Numbered from the stretch's first letter, positions 9,703 through 18,574 are shown. The stretch is DNA of 64,000 nt from Ktedonobacter racemifer DSM 44963 (GCF_000178855.1 NZ_ADVG01000003.1:2653341-2717340), one strand, 5' to 3'. Notes: a model not told the origin generated them from the sequence alone. A program made the numbers and translations.

Positions 9703-9774
9703 TCTACGCGTTTGTGCCTCGACTGCCCTTGCTACCAGAAACCAACCCCACCGCAGTCGATCAAAACGCGTAGA
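9703..9774. repeat. Imperfect inverted repeat upstream of the phosphotransferase gene
   Basis: Arms tctacgcgttt...cgactgc (9703-9726) and gcagtcgatcaaaacgcgtaga (9753-9774, 22 nt with one indel against the left arm) around a ~26-nt loop. It sits 160 bp before the resistance-like gene and could be a terminator-like hairpin, a binding site or a transposon end. Confidence 0.5.
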
Positions 9775-9893
9775 CGTGTCCCCATCCCCACCTCGTTTAC
9801 TCTATCGGCAGATCGTCCAGGCTCACTGTGGCGAGCGGCAGGCCCGAATGGCTCTTGGACACATTCGGTGTGCCTGTCGGCCTGATTTTGCGC

Positions 9894-9899
9894 TATAAT
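9894..9899 (+). promoter_or_regulatory. TATAAT -10 box of the phosphotransferase gene
   Basis: A perfect TATAAT sits 34 bp before the TTG start. The -35 is unclear: GTGCCT at 9870-9875 gives an 18-bp spacer. The consensus form fits a low-GC Gram-positive promoter carried in with the gene. Confidence 0.5.
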
Positions 9900-9932
9900 A
9901 GCACCAGTTTCAATCAAAGGAGTGAGGAATAA

Positions 9933-10871
9933 TTGTACAGCAACATCCCCCGTTCCGAGGAATACCAACATCGTCTGCTTGAGTTCATCAGGCAGGAATA
10001 TGGAATAAGCGCCGCCGTACTAGCTCCCGCAAAACGCGGCTATTACGGTGAAACGTGGCGGCTGGACGCTACGAATAGCAGCTATTTTCTAAAACTGGTT
10101 TACCCCGCCGCGCATAAAGCCGTCTATGAACGCAGCTTTTCTATAATCCAGCACCTATGTGACCACGGCATTGACTTCATCAGCCGAATCGTAAAGACAA
10201 AAGACGACGACCTGTCCACACGATTTGACGGCGCAATACTCGGCGTTTTCGACTGGATTGACGGTGAAAACATAGAAACAGACGCTACAAAAATCCCGGA
10301 ATATCAAATGCTGGCGAAGGTATACGCAGTTCCGTCTTGTGGCGTTCCCATTCTCCGTGAAGATTTTTCGGGCAAAAGCGCCGATAAGTTCTTCGAGCAA
10401 TGGAACGCGCTGGATAACATACAGATTCACTCACTGCTTGAGAAAAATCGCGCCAAGCTGGAGCATAGAGCCAAGAGGTTGAAATACTTTGCCGAGCTGT
10501 GCCGAGGTGACACGGCGGACTTCTTCATCACCCACGGCGATGCCGGAGGAAATCTGATTGTGAACGGTGACAGGTACTTCATCGTGGATTGGGACACCCC
10601 CATCCTCGCGCCGCCGGAACGTGACGCATGGGTCATGTGCTGCCGGGATTGGGCAAGGGACGCTTTTTATAATGCTCTGTGTCAGAACGGCATTAGACAC
10701 ACCCTGCGTTTGGAACGGCTGGCGTATTACTGCTATCATTTTTTCTTTTTCTATCTCACCGCATACCTCGATGGGTTCACGCAAACTGACACTGTGCGGG
10801 AGATTGAAGAATACATTGACGGCTGGATAGAGGGAAGTATTCAATACGCAGACACAAATAGTCAAAGTTAA
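9933..10871 (+). CDS. Aminoglycoside phosphotransferase-family kinase
   Basis: 312 residues starting at TTG behind AAAGGAGTGAGG. The fold is that of APH/choline-kinase-like enzymes: GYYGETWRL (nucleotide loop), FLKLVYP (lysine), THGDAGGNLIV (Brenner H-G-D-x4-N catalytic loop) and IVDWDTPILAPPERD (metal-binding D plus the motif often seen in spectinomycin/hygromycin-type phosphotransferases). It probably phosphorylates an aminoglycoside or related small alcohol; the substrate cannot be fixed from sequence. Base composition, consensus -10, strong Shine-Dalgarno and perfect terminator look Firmicute-like and unlike the neighbours, so recent acquisition is likely. Confidence 0.82.
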   Translation: MYSNIPRSEEYQHRLLEFIRQEYGISAAVLAPAKRGYYGETWRLDATNSSYFLKLVYPAAHKAVYERSFSIIQHLCDHGIDFISRIVKTKDDDLSTRFDGAILGVFDWIDGENIETDATKIPEYQMLAKVYAVPSCGVPILREDFSGKSADKFFEQWNALDNIQIHSLLEKNRAKLEHRAKRLKYFAELCRGDTADFFITHGDAGGNLIVNGDRYFIVDWDTPILAPPERDAWVMCCRDWARDAFYNALCQNGIRHTLRLERLAYYCYHFFFFYLTAYLDGFTQTDTVREIEEYIDGWIEGSIQYADTNSQS

Positions 10872-10929
10872 AATTTGAGTGGGCGAAAAAGCGATTGTGT
10901 ACGATTGGAGACATAAGCCAGGCTATGAG

Positions 10930-10950
10930 ACGCCGAAAACGGCGTTTTTT
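10930..10950 (+). terminator. Intrinsic terminator of the phosphotransferase gene
   Basis: Stem acgccg / cggcgt with an AAAA loop followed directly by six T. It lies 58 bp after the stop codon. Confidence 0.85.
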
Positions 10951-11032
10951 GGCGATTTTGTTATGAAAAGACATTTACCATATTGCGGCAAATGGAGAAA
11001 ACGCCCGAAAAAGCAATTTGGAGGTCGTATAA

Positions 11033-11104
11033 GTGTTAGTAGAACCCGTTATTGAGAGAAAAACGAAAAGTATCCTGAGAAACATCAATAAACTGACACA
11101 ATAG
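11033..11104 (+). other. 23-residue open frame, possible remnant
   Basis: GTG behind a good ribosome site (ggaggtcgtataa) opens a frame with natural, lysine-rich composition (ERKTKSILRNINKLTQ) that stops after 23 codons. It may be the start of a gene that came in with the phosphotransferase and was cut off. No family recognised. Confidence 0.25.
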
Positions 11105-11106
11105 GT

Positions 11107-11331
11107 TCACTCTATTGGCAGAAATTTGAAAACAACAGAGTAGTAGTACTTATCTCCATTTCGCTTCCAGTAATTATCCACATATCTGAGAGACTGCTCT
11201 CTACTCCACTCTAGAGCACGCTTTTTGTCAATTGGACTGCTTGCAAATATATCTTTTAGCTTCCATGAACCTCCTTGGGCTTTTTGTAAATACCAATTCA
11301 GGGTTTCGCGCCACAACGTGCTGCTGCGCAT
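11107..11331 (-). CDS. Hypothetical protein fragment
   Basis: 74-residue frame. From about residue 11 the sequence looks natural (GGSWKLKDIFASSPIDKKRA, then LRYVDNYWKRNGDKYYYS), but the ATG lies inside a repeated bipartite motif at 11301-11334. The original N-terminus has therefore probably been lost and what remains is a C-terminal piece. No known domain recognised. Confidence 0.35.
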   Translation of the reverse strand: MRSSTLWRETLNWYLQKAQGGSWKLKDIFASSPIDKKRALEWSREQSLRYVDNYWKRNGDKYYYSVVFKFLPIE

Positions 11332-11400
11332 CTACAAGTAGACCTCCTGCTTGAGCTATCTCCTTCTAGATGCGCAGGGCGTCTACTGGAGTGAAACCCC
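11301..11400. repeat. Two inverted copies of a bipartite ~34-bp motif
   Basis: Copy one (11301-11334) reads on the minus strand, copy two (11367-11400) on the plus strand. Both have TAGATGCGCAG, 9-10 variable bases, then TGGNGNGAAACCC. The facing 11-bp halves (11324-11334 and 11367-11377) form a perfect inverted repeat. A third copy lies at 62495-62527 beside a tyrosine recombinase gene. Confidence 0.6.
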
Positions 11401-11930
11401 GCCCGTAGTTTCCACATCGAGAGCGCACCATTTGTTTGCCTCAACAATGGCAGCAACCCGCCAGAGCACATGAAGGCGATCAGCGGCAGGCATGCGTTTG
11501 TGCTCTCTGCCCATGTCTTTCCCTTTCTACTGGAATTTCAGGTGTATTGTACCAGAACGAGTGTAGTGCTAGGTAGGGGGAACGCGGCATCGCGGCGAAG
11601 CGGGAAAGCTTTTCGTTGGAGAGGGGAAGGCACCCAGGGTTGCCATGTCGTCAGGATGTGTATGGTTCACTCACATCGTCAGCGGGGTGGGGTACCGACA
11701 TCGTGCCAACGGATGAGCAGGGAAATGATGGGCTGAAGCTTGAACCGCATCTGCCTACTGTTTCTTTCAAACAAGCGAGAAGAGAGCTGTTATTCTTCTG
11801 ATTCATTCATTCTCTCTTTAGAAGAGAGAAATAATGCAATGTTCTTGATACAGGAAGAAAAGATGCAGTTGGAAGAAGCAGGCGTTGTCCGCCCTTGTGC
11901 AGGGAGGCTTTGGACTGCAGAGTAAGCGAC
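11401..11930. other. Gene-free stretch
   Basis: 530 bp with only short frames of poor composition on either strand. No element ends or RNA recognised. Confidence 0.3.
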
Positions 11931-12762
11931 TTAGGACACGCGCTTTGTGCGCTCTTGCAAGGAACGCAAGCGGTGCAGCGCCCGCGCTTGCTGAACCATG
12001 TACTCCACAAAGCGAGTAAAGGAGCATGAGCCTCCAGAGAAGCCGCGTAACGGCACCGTTTTGAGCAATGACCCTTCGTGCCAGATGAGCAAGGAACGGC
12101 TTGCCGCCTCAATTTGCAGCGTCACGCGTTGGCCTGCTCGGTGCACGTCCACGTAGTACCCCCGCAGGTCCAGATGCACTTGCCCGTGAGCATCGACTTC
12201 CACCTGCTTGGGAGGCCGAGGCAAGGGCGCGAGGTCCGGAAAGGCCACCAGTGGAGGACGGTTCTCACAGGAACGTGCTTGGTTGGGACGCTCGGCATTG
12301 TAATGGTCCCTGAAGGCTTGCGTGGCAGTCCGGGCCTGCTCCAGGGTCGAAGGCCGTTCCACGCTCACACATTCCTGCTGATACGTTCGATGATACCGCT
12401 CGACAAACCCATTGTCTTGGGGGTGACGAGGAGGGCACACATGCATCTCAATGCCCAGGCACGCTCCAAAGCGCAAGAGGGCCGAAGGGAAATCACTGCC
12501 TTGCGGAGCACCAACCGAGCGTGGATCGCGATCCAGCATGATGCGGTGGGGCACCCCGTAGCGTTCGATCGCTTGTGCGAGGGATGCGAGCAAGGTCTCT
12601 GCCGTGAAATCAGTGCGCACCTCGCTCCACAAGAGGATGGAAGTGCCCTCATCCACAATATTGAAGGCTTCGGCCACATGTTGCCGCTTGCCGGTTAGCT
12701 CCACTGGGTCGTCCTCGACGGTGCTCACGTCTTTGAAATCGATCTGCCAACACGAGAGCGGG
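11931..12762 (-). pseudogene. Integrase-core transposase (IS481/IS3-like), 5' end cut by a MITE
   Basis: The frame is open up to the MITE boundary at 12762 and begins CWQIDFKDVSTVEDD, so the first catalytic aspartate (WQIDF) survives upstream of the apparent ATG at 12728. The second aspartate region and DDE glutamate follow (MLDRDPRS, then PQDNGFVERYHRTYQQE). The C-terminal part (VDAHGQVHLDLRGYYVDV) is the usual beta-rich tail. The N-terminal helix-turn-helix domain is gone. The first 40 bp beyond the MITE may still carry a short piece of the same gene. Confidence 0.7.
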
Positions 12763-12922
12763 GGTAGTGTTGCAAAAAATTTTGAGCTGAGAAAATAGAG
12801 TGAGTAATTACAGCATAAGAAACATTGTCGCAGAGAAAAGGTGAATGTTCTGCATCTTTTCCTCGTGGCCTATGCTCATATAGACCCTCAATTTGCTGAG
12901 CTTTAATTTTTGCAACACTACC
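12763..12922. mobile_element. MITE family 1, copy A (160 bp)
   Basis: Non-coding element with terminal inverted repeats beginning ggtagtgttgca. Internally it has gctgag boxes near both ends and a central ...aaaaggtgaatgttctgca... segment shared with copies at 39779 and 46870. It truncates a transposase gene. No target duplication is visible. Confidence 0.8.
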
Positions 12923-13142
12923 GATACAATCGCCCTCTCACCAGTTGTTGGCTAAGGTTGTTTTCTCCACAATTCCTACACACACCCCTGGAAAAGTTCG
13001 TGGAAAAGTGGGTTGCGCCGCAACCTATGGTTCAGATATGCTTTGTTAGGAACAGGTGTTCCTTCCTCTTTTGTGCTCGGCGGTAGCCCCTCTATTTCTT
13101 CTCTAATCTTGTTGTGCTTCTCAATTAAAGGAGGGAACCAGT
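12923..13142. other. Intergenic region with two short palindromes
   Basis: A perfect palindrome ggttgcg-c-cgcaacc at 13011-13025 and aggaac-aggt-gttcct at 13048-13063 lie upstream of the membrane-protein gene. They could be operators; no promoter was assigned. Confidence 0.35.
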
Positions 13143-13766
13143 ATGCCTGCAACCATCGAGGGAGAGGAGCCTCGTCTTGCTCCACGCAGCCTCGTTGTCC
13201 GTCGCCGCCCGAGGACCTCGCCAGGCAAAGCGCCCGCCGTCCAGACGGCACGCGCCTCGCAATTTGCCAAACCACGGGCGCAGCGCTCAATCACCACCGA
13301 AGAGGTGCTGGAGCTCTCGCGGCCAGCAACAGCACAAAAGAAAACAGCGCAGCGGGGGAACTGGCTCTTGCTTCTTGGGCTGGGGATGTTGTGCGCCTTG
13401 CTCCTCACGATCGCGTTGTCCATGGTACTTTCCTGGAGCGAGCAGCTTATCGATGATGTTCACTATGGCTATCCAAGAACGACCCAGGTAGACCATATCG
13501 TGGGCCATGAACTGGATCCACGCGCTCCAACGCATTTCACCGCTCTTAACCTCAAGGGGCAGATCTTAATCTTCGAGATCCGCGGCGGTGATCCCGCACA
13601 CACTTGGCTCTTGCAAGGGCCTCACCTAGTTGAATCTGGCGCAGACCTGGCGCCAGTGACTCTTACGTTCTCAGGCGATGCGCATCATCCAGACCTTGTC
13701 GTGACCGTTGACAACGTCCAGGTGATGTTTCACAACACTGGAACGAGTTATGTGCCGCTGCGGTAG
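13143..13766 (+). CDS. Single-pass membrane protein, function unknown
   Basis: 207 residues behind a good ribosome site (aaaggaggg). A basic, disordered cytoplasmic N-terminus (about 1-70, rich in R, P, A) is followed by one membrane helix (WLLLLGLGMLCALLLTIAL, about 73-95) and an outside domain of about 110 residues. That domain has a beta-rich pattern (GQILIFEIRGGDPAHTWLL, LVVTVDNVQVMFHNTG). No cysteines or catalytic motif are obvious. No family recognised. It is monocistronic with its own terminator. Confidence 0.6.
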   Translation: MPATIEGEEPRLAPRSLVVRRRPRTSPGKAPAVQTARASQFAKPRAQRSITTEEVLELSRPATAQKKTAQRGNWLLLLGLGMLCALLLTIALSMVLSWSEQLIDDVHYGYPRTTQVDHIVGHELDPRAPTHFTALNLKGQILIFEIRGGDPAHTWLLQGPHLVESGADLAPVTLTFSGDAHHPDLVVTVDNVQVMFHNTGTSYVPLR

Positions 13767-13775
13767 ATGAGAAGG

Positions 13776-13816
13776 AAACCCCCTAGATTCAGGCACAAAC
13801 TCATATCTGGGGTTTT
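13776..13816 (+). terminator. Terminator of the membrane-protein gene
   Basis: Stem aaaccccctagat / atctggggttt with one bulged base, followed by a short T run, 10 bp after the stop. Confidence 0.65.
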
Positions 13817-13859
13817 GTTCGGGGCATGTTCGCAATAAAAAGTGGCTTGATTCATTTTA

Positions 13860-14750
13860 TTAGCTGGACAACGCCCCCATCCAGCCGGCGATAGCCCGCC
13901 CGATTTCGTCCGGCGAATCTTCCTGGACGAAATGGATCCCCGACACCTTGTTCTCGGTCAGCGCGGGCCACCCGCGGACGAGGTTGACCAGTGTGTCGTT
14001 GGCGAGGATCGCACCTGGCTCTGCCTTCAGGAACAGCTTGGGCACATTGCTCGTCCCCAGCCAGTCTGCGTAATCAGTCGCGATCGCAGTCACATCGGCG
14101 GGCTCGCCCTCGATGGGGATCTCCCGGGGCCACGTCAGCGTTGGCCGTCGCCCCTCGCCGGGCTCGGCAAACGGCCGTCGGTATTCCGCCATCTCCTCGT
14201 CGGAGAGGGTGCGCAGGACGGCCTTCGGCAGGATCTGCTCGACGAAGAAGTTGTCTCGCAGGACCATCGCCTCGCCGGCCTCCGAACGCAGCGCCTCCAA
14301 GGCTTGACGCATTCCCATCTTGTCCCAGTGGTCCCGGCCCTGCGGCGCCACGATCGCCTCCATGAACGCGATTCCCTTTACAGCCTCGCGGTGGCGGTTG
14401 GCCCAGTCGAAGCCGAGGGCCGAGCCCCAGTCATGGACGACGAAGGTGACCCGCTCGCGCACATCCAGAGCCTCAAGCAGGGCGTCGAGGTAGCGCCGGT
14501 GCTCGACGAAGCGATACGAGCCGGGGCCGCTGTCAGGCAGCTTGTCGGAGTCGCCCATGCCGATCAGGTCGGGGGCGATGCAGCGGCCTCGTGGCTGCAG
14601 GTGCGGCAGCACGTTGCGCCAGAGGTACGACGAGGTGGGATTGCCGTGCAGCAGCACGATGGGGTCGCCCTCTCCCACCTCCACGTACGCCATCTCGAAG
14701 CCCTGGACCCGCCGCCGCTGCTTTTGGTACGGAAATGCCGCAGAGATCAT
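13860..14750 (-). CDS. dhaA: Haloalkane dehalogenase
   Basis: 296-residue alpha/beta hydrolase that hydrolyses carbon-halogen bonds of haloalkanes. Diagnostic residues are present: HGNPTSSYLWR (halide-binding Asn), VVHDWGSALG (nucleophilic Asp and halide-binding Trp), FMEAIVAP (catalytic Glu as in the LinB/DhaA subfamily) and GIHFVQEDSP (catalytic His). No signal peptide, so cytoplasmic. AAGGAG precedes the ATG. Its base composition is visibly richer in G+C than neighbouring genes, and it lies between mobile elements, which suggests transfer. Substrate range cannot be read from sequence. It overlaps a small upstream frame by ATGA. Confidence 0.9.
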   Translation of the reverse strand: MISAAFPYQKQRRRVQGFEMAYVEVGEGDPIVLLHGNPTSSYLWRNVLPHLQPRGRCIAPDLIGMGDSDKLPDSGPGSYRFVEHRRYLDALLEALDVRERVTFVVHDWGSALGFDWANRHREAVKGIAFMEAIVAPQGRDHWDKMGMRQALEALRSEAGEAMVLRDNFFVEQILPKAVLRTLSDEEMAEYRRPFAEPGEGRRPTLTWPREIPIEGEPADVTAIATDYADWLGTSNVPKLFLKAEPGAILANDTLVNLVRGWPALTENKVSGIHFVQEDSPDEIGRAIAGWMGALSS

Positions 14751-14956
14751 GTTGGCTTCTCCTTCTTTCTTTGGAGTAAATGCAGGTTAGGGACGCGGAA
14801 AGAGGCGGACAGTGGAGCTTTTGGGTATCGCTGTCCACCTCTCCGTGCCATGAGCTTGAACTGTTTTTCAGGTTCTTCACGCTTTGGTACCCTCAAGCGT
14901 AACGTACTGAGAGGCTCTTCGCAAGCGGGGCAGTGGGTGAGCCTGATCGTATCCAT
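14747..14956 (-). CDS. Small CxxC protein or leader frame, uncertain
   Basis: 69-residue frame whose TGA overlaps the dehalogenase ATG (ATGA). The N-terminal half (HCPACEEPLSTLRLRVPK) resembles the start of a zinc-ribbon protein, but the second CxxC is absent. The end (LLQRKKEKPT) reads through the dehalogenase ribosome site, so it may be a truncated gene that now translationally couples to the dehalogenase. No family recognised. Confidence 0.3.
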   Translation of the reverse strand: MDTIRLTHCPACEEPLSTLRLRVPKREEPEKQFKLMARRGGQRYPKAPLSASFRVPNLHLLQRKKEKPT

Positions 14957-15074
14957 GGAAACAGGGATCGCTGACGCCGAGCTAACTTTTCCAGGGCTTC
15001 TCAGTAGTGCTCAGCCCCGTACAAAACGAGCACTGCTTTTTGCTGTTGGTAAATTGCGTGAATGTTCGACGAGG

Positions 15075-16381
15075 TCATTGCCCCGCCATACGACGTCGGG
15101 TATGAAAAAAGCTGGTCCGGCTCTGGTGGCAGCGCCGCCACCACGACCAGGAAAGCAGATGAATAGCATTGCGAGGGGGCGGCCAGAGCAACTGCGCGAG
15201 CAGATGACGGACTTCAGAATGGTCAATGGGAGAAGCGGAGATCTCGTCGGTGGGTGTGCCCGCTCGATGGGAAAGACACGAGCCGCTGCGCAAATGCCTG
15301 CCAGGCATGCCATGGCTACCATGACCAAGGTGATGAATCGATACCAGGCTGCAAACCCTCGAACCTCGTAATCCTCCAGCCCCATCTCTTTGCCCGTCTC
15401 GAAACAGACCTCAACACTCCACCTCGTACCAATCGCTTTGACCATCTCGGCAAGCGTCGTGGCAGGCTTCGCAAACACCAAGTAGTAGGTTTTGTCGTTC
15501 GGGTCATCGAGGCAACGGCGAATCAGAAGCCAGTGGCGGCCATCGTCCTCCCAGCGATGCAAGATGGGCATGGCGGCCCAATCAAAGAGTCGCGGTCCTT
15601 TCGTGCCCTCGCTCATGGAGAGCCGCTGCCAGTCGGAGGCTGAGAGCACCTGTGCTTCTGCCTCAGCCACCGTCATCCGTTGACGACCAGAAGTGGTCTG
15701 GATGCCGACGGCTTCGGTGTTCGCCACCGCTAGCACGTAGCAAGATTGATGCTCTTCCAGAAAGGCTCGCAGATCCAGATTGCTACCGTACACGCTATCG
15801 GCGACGACCCAGGCAATGGGAATCTGCGCCGTGAAGAGCCGTTCCAGCATGCGTCGGGCCAGTTCTGGCTTGGTTTGAAAGCTCACCGTGTCCGGAATAC
15901 CTGCCTCGCGGCAACGTTGCCGATCCTCAGTCCAGCGCAGCGGGAGATACAGTTCGCTGTCCAGTAAGGTCCAGCCAAACTTGCTTGTATAGGCCAGAAA
16001 GACGCCGACCTGGCAATTTTCGAGGCTTCCGGTGGTGCCACAGTGCTGCAAGCCCACTCCAGCGGATTTCTGGCCGCGTTTGCGAAAACTGGTTTCGTCG
16101 ATGATGACGACCGCACCTGGATCGCCGAGCCGCTCTAGGATGTAGGCACGCAGATCATTGCGCACCAGGTCCGCGTCCCAGACGGCGCGGTTGAGCAACC
16201 GCTGCATACCATCGGGGCGGGCTTCGCCAGCATGTTCGGCGAGATGCCAACCGTTTTTGCGCTCAACGGAACTCACGATGCCTTTGAGGAACGCCAGTGC
16301 TCGGCGCCGGGGTTCCGGTCGCACAAAACGAGAGGCGATGCGGGCATGCAGTCGTTCGAGTTCCTGTCCCCACCGCCAAAC
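15075..16381 (-). pseudogene. IS701-family transposase, 5' truncated and frameshifted
   Basis: DDE transposase with the usual order: ERKNGWHLAEHAGE, then VVIIDETSFRKRGQKSAGV (first Asp), VADSVYGSNLDLR (second Asp) and SVEVCFETGKEMGLEDYEVR (Glu region). After about CLAGICAAAR the main frame loses similarity. The expected tail (SEVRHLLAQLLW, LLSWSWWRRCHQSR) continues in another frame down to 15075, showing a 1-nt shift near 15.26-15.3 kb. The 5' end is cut at 16381 by an IS6-type element, so only a few N-terminal residues are missing. Confidence 0.8.
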
Positions 16382-17292
16382 GGCTGTGTTGCAAAAAAAA
16401 GCTGATCTGTCAGAATGGTGAGAAAAGAAGAGCAAGAGGGTCAGTCATGGCAGAGCAGCACCCATTCAAATGGCGTCACTTCCAAGCCGAGATCATTTTA
16501 CTCTGCGTACGCTGGTATTTGCGGTACGCACTGAGCTATCGGGATCTGGAGGAAATGATGCGGGAACGGGGCCTGTCCGTCGACCATACGACCATTTTTC
16601 GCTGGGTCCAGCACTACGCACCCGAACTGGAAAAACGCTGTCGACCACACCTCAAAGCTTGCAGGGACTCTTGGAAAGTTGATGAGACATACACCAAAAT
16701 CAAAAAAGTCTGGATGTATCTGTACCGAGCGGTAGATTCGCAAGGAGACACGATCGAATTTCTCTTGAGCTCAACACGAGACGCTGAGGCAGCCCAACGC
16801 TTCTTCTGCAAAGCGCTGCATGTCACTGCCCCTCCAACTCCTCAAGGCGGTCTGGTTCAGGAACAGGTAGCCCAGCCTACAAGTTCGGTTCATGCCAATA
16901 CCTTCAAGCCATCTCCACGAGTGATCAACGTCGATAAAAACGCGGCCTATCCCAAAGCCATTGCCGACTTGAAAGCCGCTGGCGTCTTGCCTAAACACGT
17001 GGAATTGCGATAGGTGAAATACCTCAACAATCTTATCGAACAGGACCATCGGTTTATCAAACGGTTGACCAAACCGGGAATGGGCTTTTTCTCGTTCGAG
17101 ACCGCGTGGCGAACCGTACAAGGGTACGAAATGATGAACATGCTGAGGAAAGGGCAAGTACAAGGAGTGCGAAAAGGAGATGTGAGAGGCCAGGCCGCTC
17201 TGGTCGCTAAATTGTTTAGAGTGGCTGTTTAAGAAAGATGGTGAGGAACAATCACGCCCAGTTTCTCTTTGCAATTTCTTGCAACACAACCC
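16382..17292 (+). mobile_element. IS6-type insertion sequence (subgroup B)
   Basis: About 911 bp. Left end ggctgtgttgcaaaaa, right end complement ggttgtgttgcaagaa. The flanks (cgccaaac, gcttgcat) differ, so no target duplication remains. These ends resemble those of MITE family 1 (ggtagtgttgcaaaaaa), and a separate left end of the same subgroup lies at 46789-46869. Confidence 0.8.
16447..17232 (+). pseudogene. IS6-family transposase with an in-frame TAG
   Basis: Reading starts at ATG 16447 (AEQHPFKWRHFQAEIILL) and shows the IS6 plan: HTH (LSVDHTTIFRWVQHYAPELE), first Asp in WKVDETYTKIK, second Asp in VINVDKNAAYPKAI. A single TAG at 17011-17013 interrupts HVELR/VKYLNN exactly where the family has Gln. 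The same frame then runs on through LIEQDHRFIKRL (catalytic Glu) to 17232. An extra ~25-residue loop precedes the second Asp. It is inactive unless the stop is suppressed. Confidence 0.85.
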
Positions 17293-17346
17293 GCTTGCAT
17301 CCAGTTGAATGTTGGGTAGCGGGATATAGGGCGTTGGCTTGGGCAT
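17293..17346 (-). pseudogene. N-terminal stub of an unknown gene cut by the IS
   Basis: ATG at 17346 behind gaggagact opens MPKPTPYIPLPNIQLDASG before the frame runs into the IS6 end at 17292. The ribosome site and composition suggest a real gene start whose body was lost. Family unknown. Confidence 0.35.
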
Positions 17347-17385
17347 AAGCAGTCTCCTCTGGTCTCAGCATAAATAATGGCTCTC

Positions 17386-17404
17386 CCATTATATGGCATA
17401 ATGG
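17386..17404. promoter_or_regulatory. Operator-like palindrome in a divergent spacer
   Basis: ccattat-atggc-ataatgg, perfect 7-bp arms, between the stub gene (minus) and the epimerase-like gene (plus). A near copy, aatggctctcccatt, overlaps it. A regulator binding here could control both directions. Confidence 0.4.
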
Positions 17405-17481
17405 CTCTTTTTACCATGCCAATCCCATGATAGAGTATGGTTAAAAGATTTGATCTCATAGCCAACGAAAGAAGGTTCAGG

Positions 17482-18354
17482 ATGAAGATATTCCTTGTGG
17501 GTGCAACGGGAGTTATTGGGAGACGGCTCATTCCATTGCTGGTCGAGTCCGGTCATGAAGTAATTGGCACGATGCGGGTGGCTGAGAAGCGTCAGCTCCT
17601 TGAGCAGTCAGGTGCGTCCTCTGCAGTCGTCGATGTGTTTGATCGCGAGAACGTCTTCACGAGTGTACGCGAGGCGCAACCGGATGTCATCATACATCAG
17701 CTTACCGATCTGAGCGAAAGGAATCTCGTAGCGAACTCACGCATACGCCAGGAGGGGACGCGCAATCTCGTTGATGCCGCGAAGGAGGCCGGAGTGCGCC
17801 ACCTCATCGCGCAAAGCATTGCCTGGGCCTACGCTCCCGGTGAGGGACCTGCCGATGAGAGCGTTCCCCTGGACATAGAGGCCCCTGAGCCGCGCCTCAC
17901 TACCATCAAGGGCGTCCAGGCCCTTGAGTCAGCAGTTGGTGAATTGGAGCGAGGTGTCGTGTTGCGCTATGGCCTGCTCTATGGACCGGGAACGTGGTAT
18001 GCTCCTGACGGCACGATTGCCGAGCAGGTACGACGGGGTCAGCTGGTCGCGGATTCGGGTGTGGTCTCCTTCCTCCATGTCGACGATGCCGCGCATGCAG
18101 CCCTGCTTGCACTGAACTGGCCTCAAGGTATCTTCAATATAGTCGATGATGAGCCAGCCCCGGCGACCATATGGCTTCCTGTGTATGCTGCGACCCTCGG
18201 CGCTTCGGCTCCAACGGTGAGTACGCAATGCCCGCGCGCGGCACGTGGAGCAACGAATACCAGAGCCCGTCGCCTCCTGAACTGGCAACCTCTCTATCCA
18301 AGCTGGCGTGAAGGCTTTGCCCGTGCTGCGCGTGAGTGGAGCAGTCAGGCATGA
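17482..18354 (+). CDS. NAD(P)-dependent epimerase/dehydratase-like protein
   Basis: 290 residues from ATG 17482 (gaaggttcagg upstream). The N-terminal Rossmann fold has FLVGATGVIGRRL (G-x-x-G-x-x-G). A later HLIAQSIAWAYAPGEG occupies the position of the catalytic Ser/Tyr segment of extended SDRs, though the classical YxxxK is not clear. The second half (VVLRYGLLYGPGTWYAPDG, VSFLHVDDAAHAALLAL) is typical of this family. It probably reduces or isomerises a small or sugar-nucleotide substrate. Two further NAD(P)-binding proteins follow on the same strand, but gaps over 200 bp make one operon uncertain. Confidence 0.8.
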   Translation: MKIFLVGATGVIGRRLIPLLVESGHEVIGTMRVAEKRQLLEQSGASSAVVDVFDRENVFTSVREAQPDVIIHQLTDLSERNLVANSRIRQEGTRNLVDAAKEAGVRHLIAQSIAWAYAPGEGPADESVPLDIEAPEPRLTTIKGVQALESAVGELERGVVLRYGLLYGPGTWYAPDGTIAEQVRRGQLVADSGVVSFLHVDDAAHAALLALNWPQGIFNIVDDEPAPATIWLPVYAATLGASAPTVSTQCPRAARGATNTRARRLLNWQPLYPSWREGFARAAREWSSQA

Positions 18355-18574
18355 CGACTTGGGTCACGCGGTCGTTGCCCAACGGCTAGCCCACCAACAT
18401 ATACCACGCGTTTTGAGCCGTCATTTGAGCCGTCAAACGCACTCTTTCGCTCAAGGCTTCTCCGCGCTGCGGCATTTCGTGGAGTTATGTGTGGGGTCAT
18501 GTGTGGGTCCTGCTGGCGAGATCCGTCTGGAAATGCTCTGGAAGAATGAGGAATAACAAGGAGACATGTGAGCG

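Noticed and set aside
9647..9898. 83-residue plus-strand frame before the phosphotransferase
   Set aside because: Overlaps the inverted repeat and promoter; composition not protein-like.
13932..15371. 479-residue plus-strand frame
   Set aside because: Antisense to the haloalkane dehalogenase and the IS701 transposase; a GC-rich shadow.
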